64,000 nucleotides of DNA from Pseudoxanthomonas spadix (GTDB lineage Bacteria > Pseudomonadota > Gammaproteobacteria > Xanthomonadales > Xanthomonadaceae), in NCBI RefSeq assembly GCF_003703395.1, contig NZ_RDQN01000003.1:411336-475335 (forward strand), read 5' to 3'. Positions 63,867-64,000 of this stretch are shown here, one piece after another; positions within the stretch are counted from its first letter, which is position 1; each line of letters opens with the position of its first letter. The notes below the pieces were generated by a model. That model was not told the DNA's origin. It worked only from the letters and a program-made list of their open reading frames with translations, and ran no database searches. Both the position numbers and the translations under genes were made by a program.

Positions 63867-64000
63867 TCAGGCTCCTGTCATTCTCCATTCAGTTTGGTCT
63901 CTGGCCATGGCGTTGAGGCGGGTGAGCAGTACCCGCATGCAGGCGGTGATGGCGACCTTGGCGCACTTGCCCCGTTGGCGCAGGGCTTCGTATCGCGTCT
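63867..64000 (-). mobile_element. IS110-family transposase, C-terminal end
   Basis: The last 43 codons before the stop at 63867 read RYEALRQRGKCAKVAITACM and then RVLLTRLNAMARDQTEW, the conserved end of IS110-group DEDD transposases. The rest lies beyond the window. Confidence 0.9.

Noticed and set aside
63867..64000. Genuine C-terminal extension of the Phd antitoxin
   Set aside because: The reverse strand reads as a canonical IS110 transposase end (LLTRLNAMARDQTEW), so the plus-strand extension is a shadow.

Overview
The window is GC-rich gammaproteobacterial chromosome. The contiguous arginine-proline cluster (acetylornithine carbamoyltransferase, argG, argE, fused NAG synthase/kinase, argC, argH, proB, proA) is the arrangement known from Xanthomonadaceae. 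Two alpha-amino acid ester hydrolase genes and GTAG-type palindromic repeats agree with that family (Xanthomonas, Stenotrophomonas, Pseudoxanthomonas and relatives); the genus cannot be fixed from sequence alone.

Layout. 1-5.3 kb: alpha-2-macroglobulin and PBP1C (periplasmic defence and wall repair). 5.3-8.1 kb: ferritin-like protein, peroxiredoxin, Hsp20 and a CbpA-type J-protein, the latter pair behind a sigma-32-like promoter. 8.2-15.5 kb: a CheY-like regulator, a LOG-family hydrolase, and the 2-oxoglutarate dehydrogenase operon sucA-sucB-lpdA with heptamer repeat arrays in its gaps. 15.6-23.2 kb: roxA-GNAT-unknown gene cluster, purB and fumC (divergent), and an exported Ntn-hydrolase acylase. 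23.2-24.8 kb: decayed sequence around a small cytochrome c. 24.8-29.4 kb: a seven-gene envelope operon (two lipoproteins, a GSG-repeat exported protein, an ABC exporter, a YtrA-type GntR regulator, a small membrane protein) with a palindromic operator at its head. 29.6-33.6 kb: FKBP isomerase, slyX, DUF2058 gene, sufE, cysS.

34.3-44.5 kb holds the arginine-proline operon. Its leader contains a short reading frame with clustered arginine codons, ending on one strand of a hairpin that competes with an intrinsic terminator. This looks like translation-coupled transcription attenuation and is the most interesting signal in the window. 44.6-47.0 kb: a membrane GT2 synthase and a beta-barrel protein with a sigma-54-like promoter and two dyads upstream. 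47.2-52.6 kb: ester hydrolase, TonB-like protein, serS, a LysR regulator and tRNA-Ser(TGA).

After the tRNA, 52.9-54.3 kb has lower GC and looks like a small integron cassette cluster without an integrase: attC-like sites, two exported-protein cassettes, and an antitoxin whose toxin is cut off at a half attC. 54.4-63.4 kb: second ester hydrolase, rnd, an FGE-fold lipoprotein, phbB, phaR, gluQ and htpX. gluQ is followed by a long palindromic element and htpX is preceded by a run of 15 C. At the right edge an IS110-family element interrupts a Phd-type antitoxin gene.

Repeats are a theme: heptamer arrays in inverted pairs inside operons, GTAG/CTAC palindromes, and elements that supply stop codons to the genes they abut.
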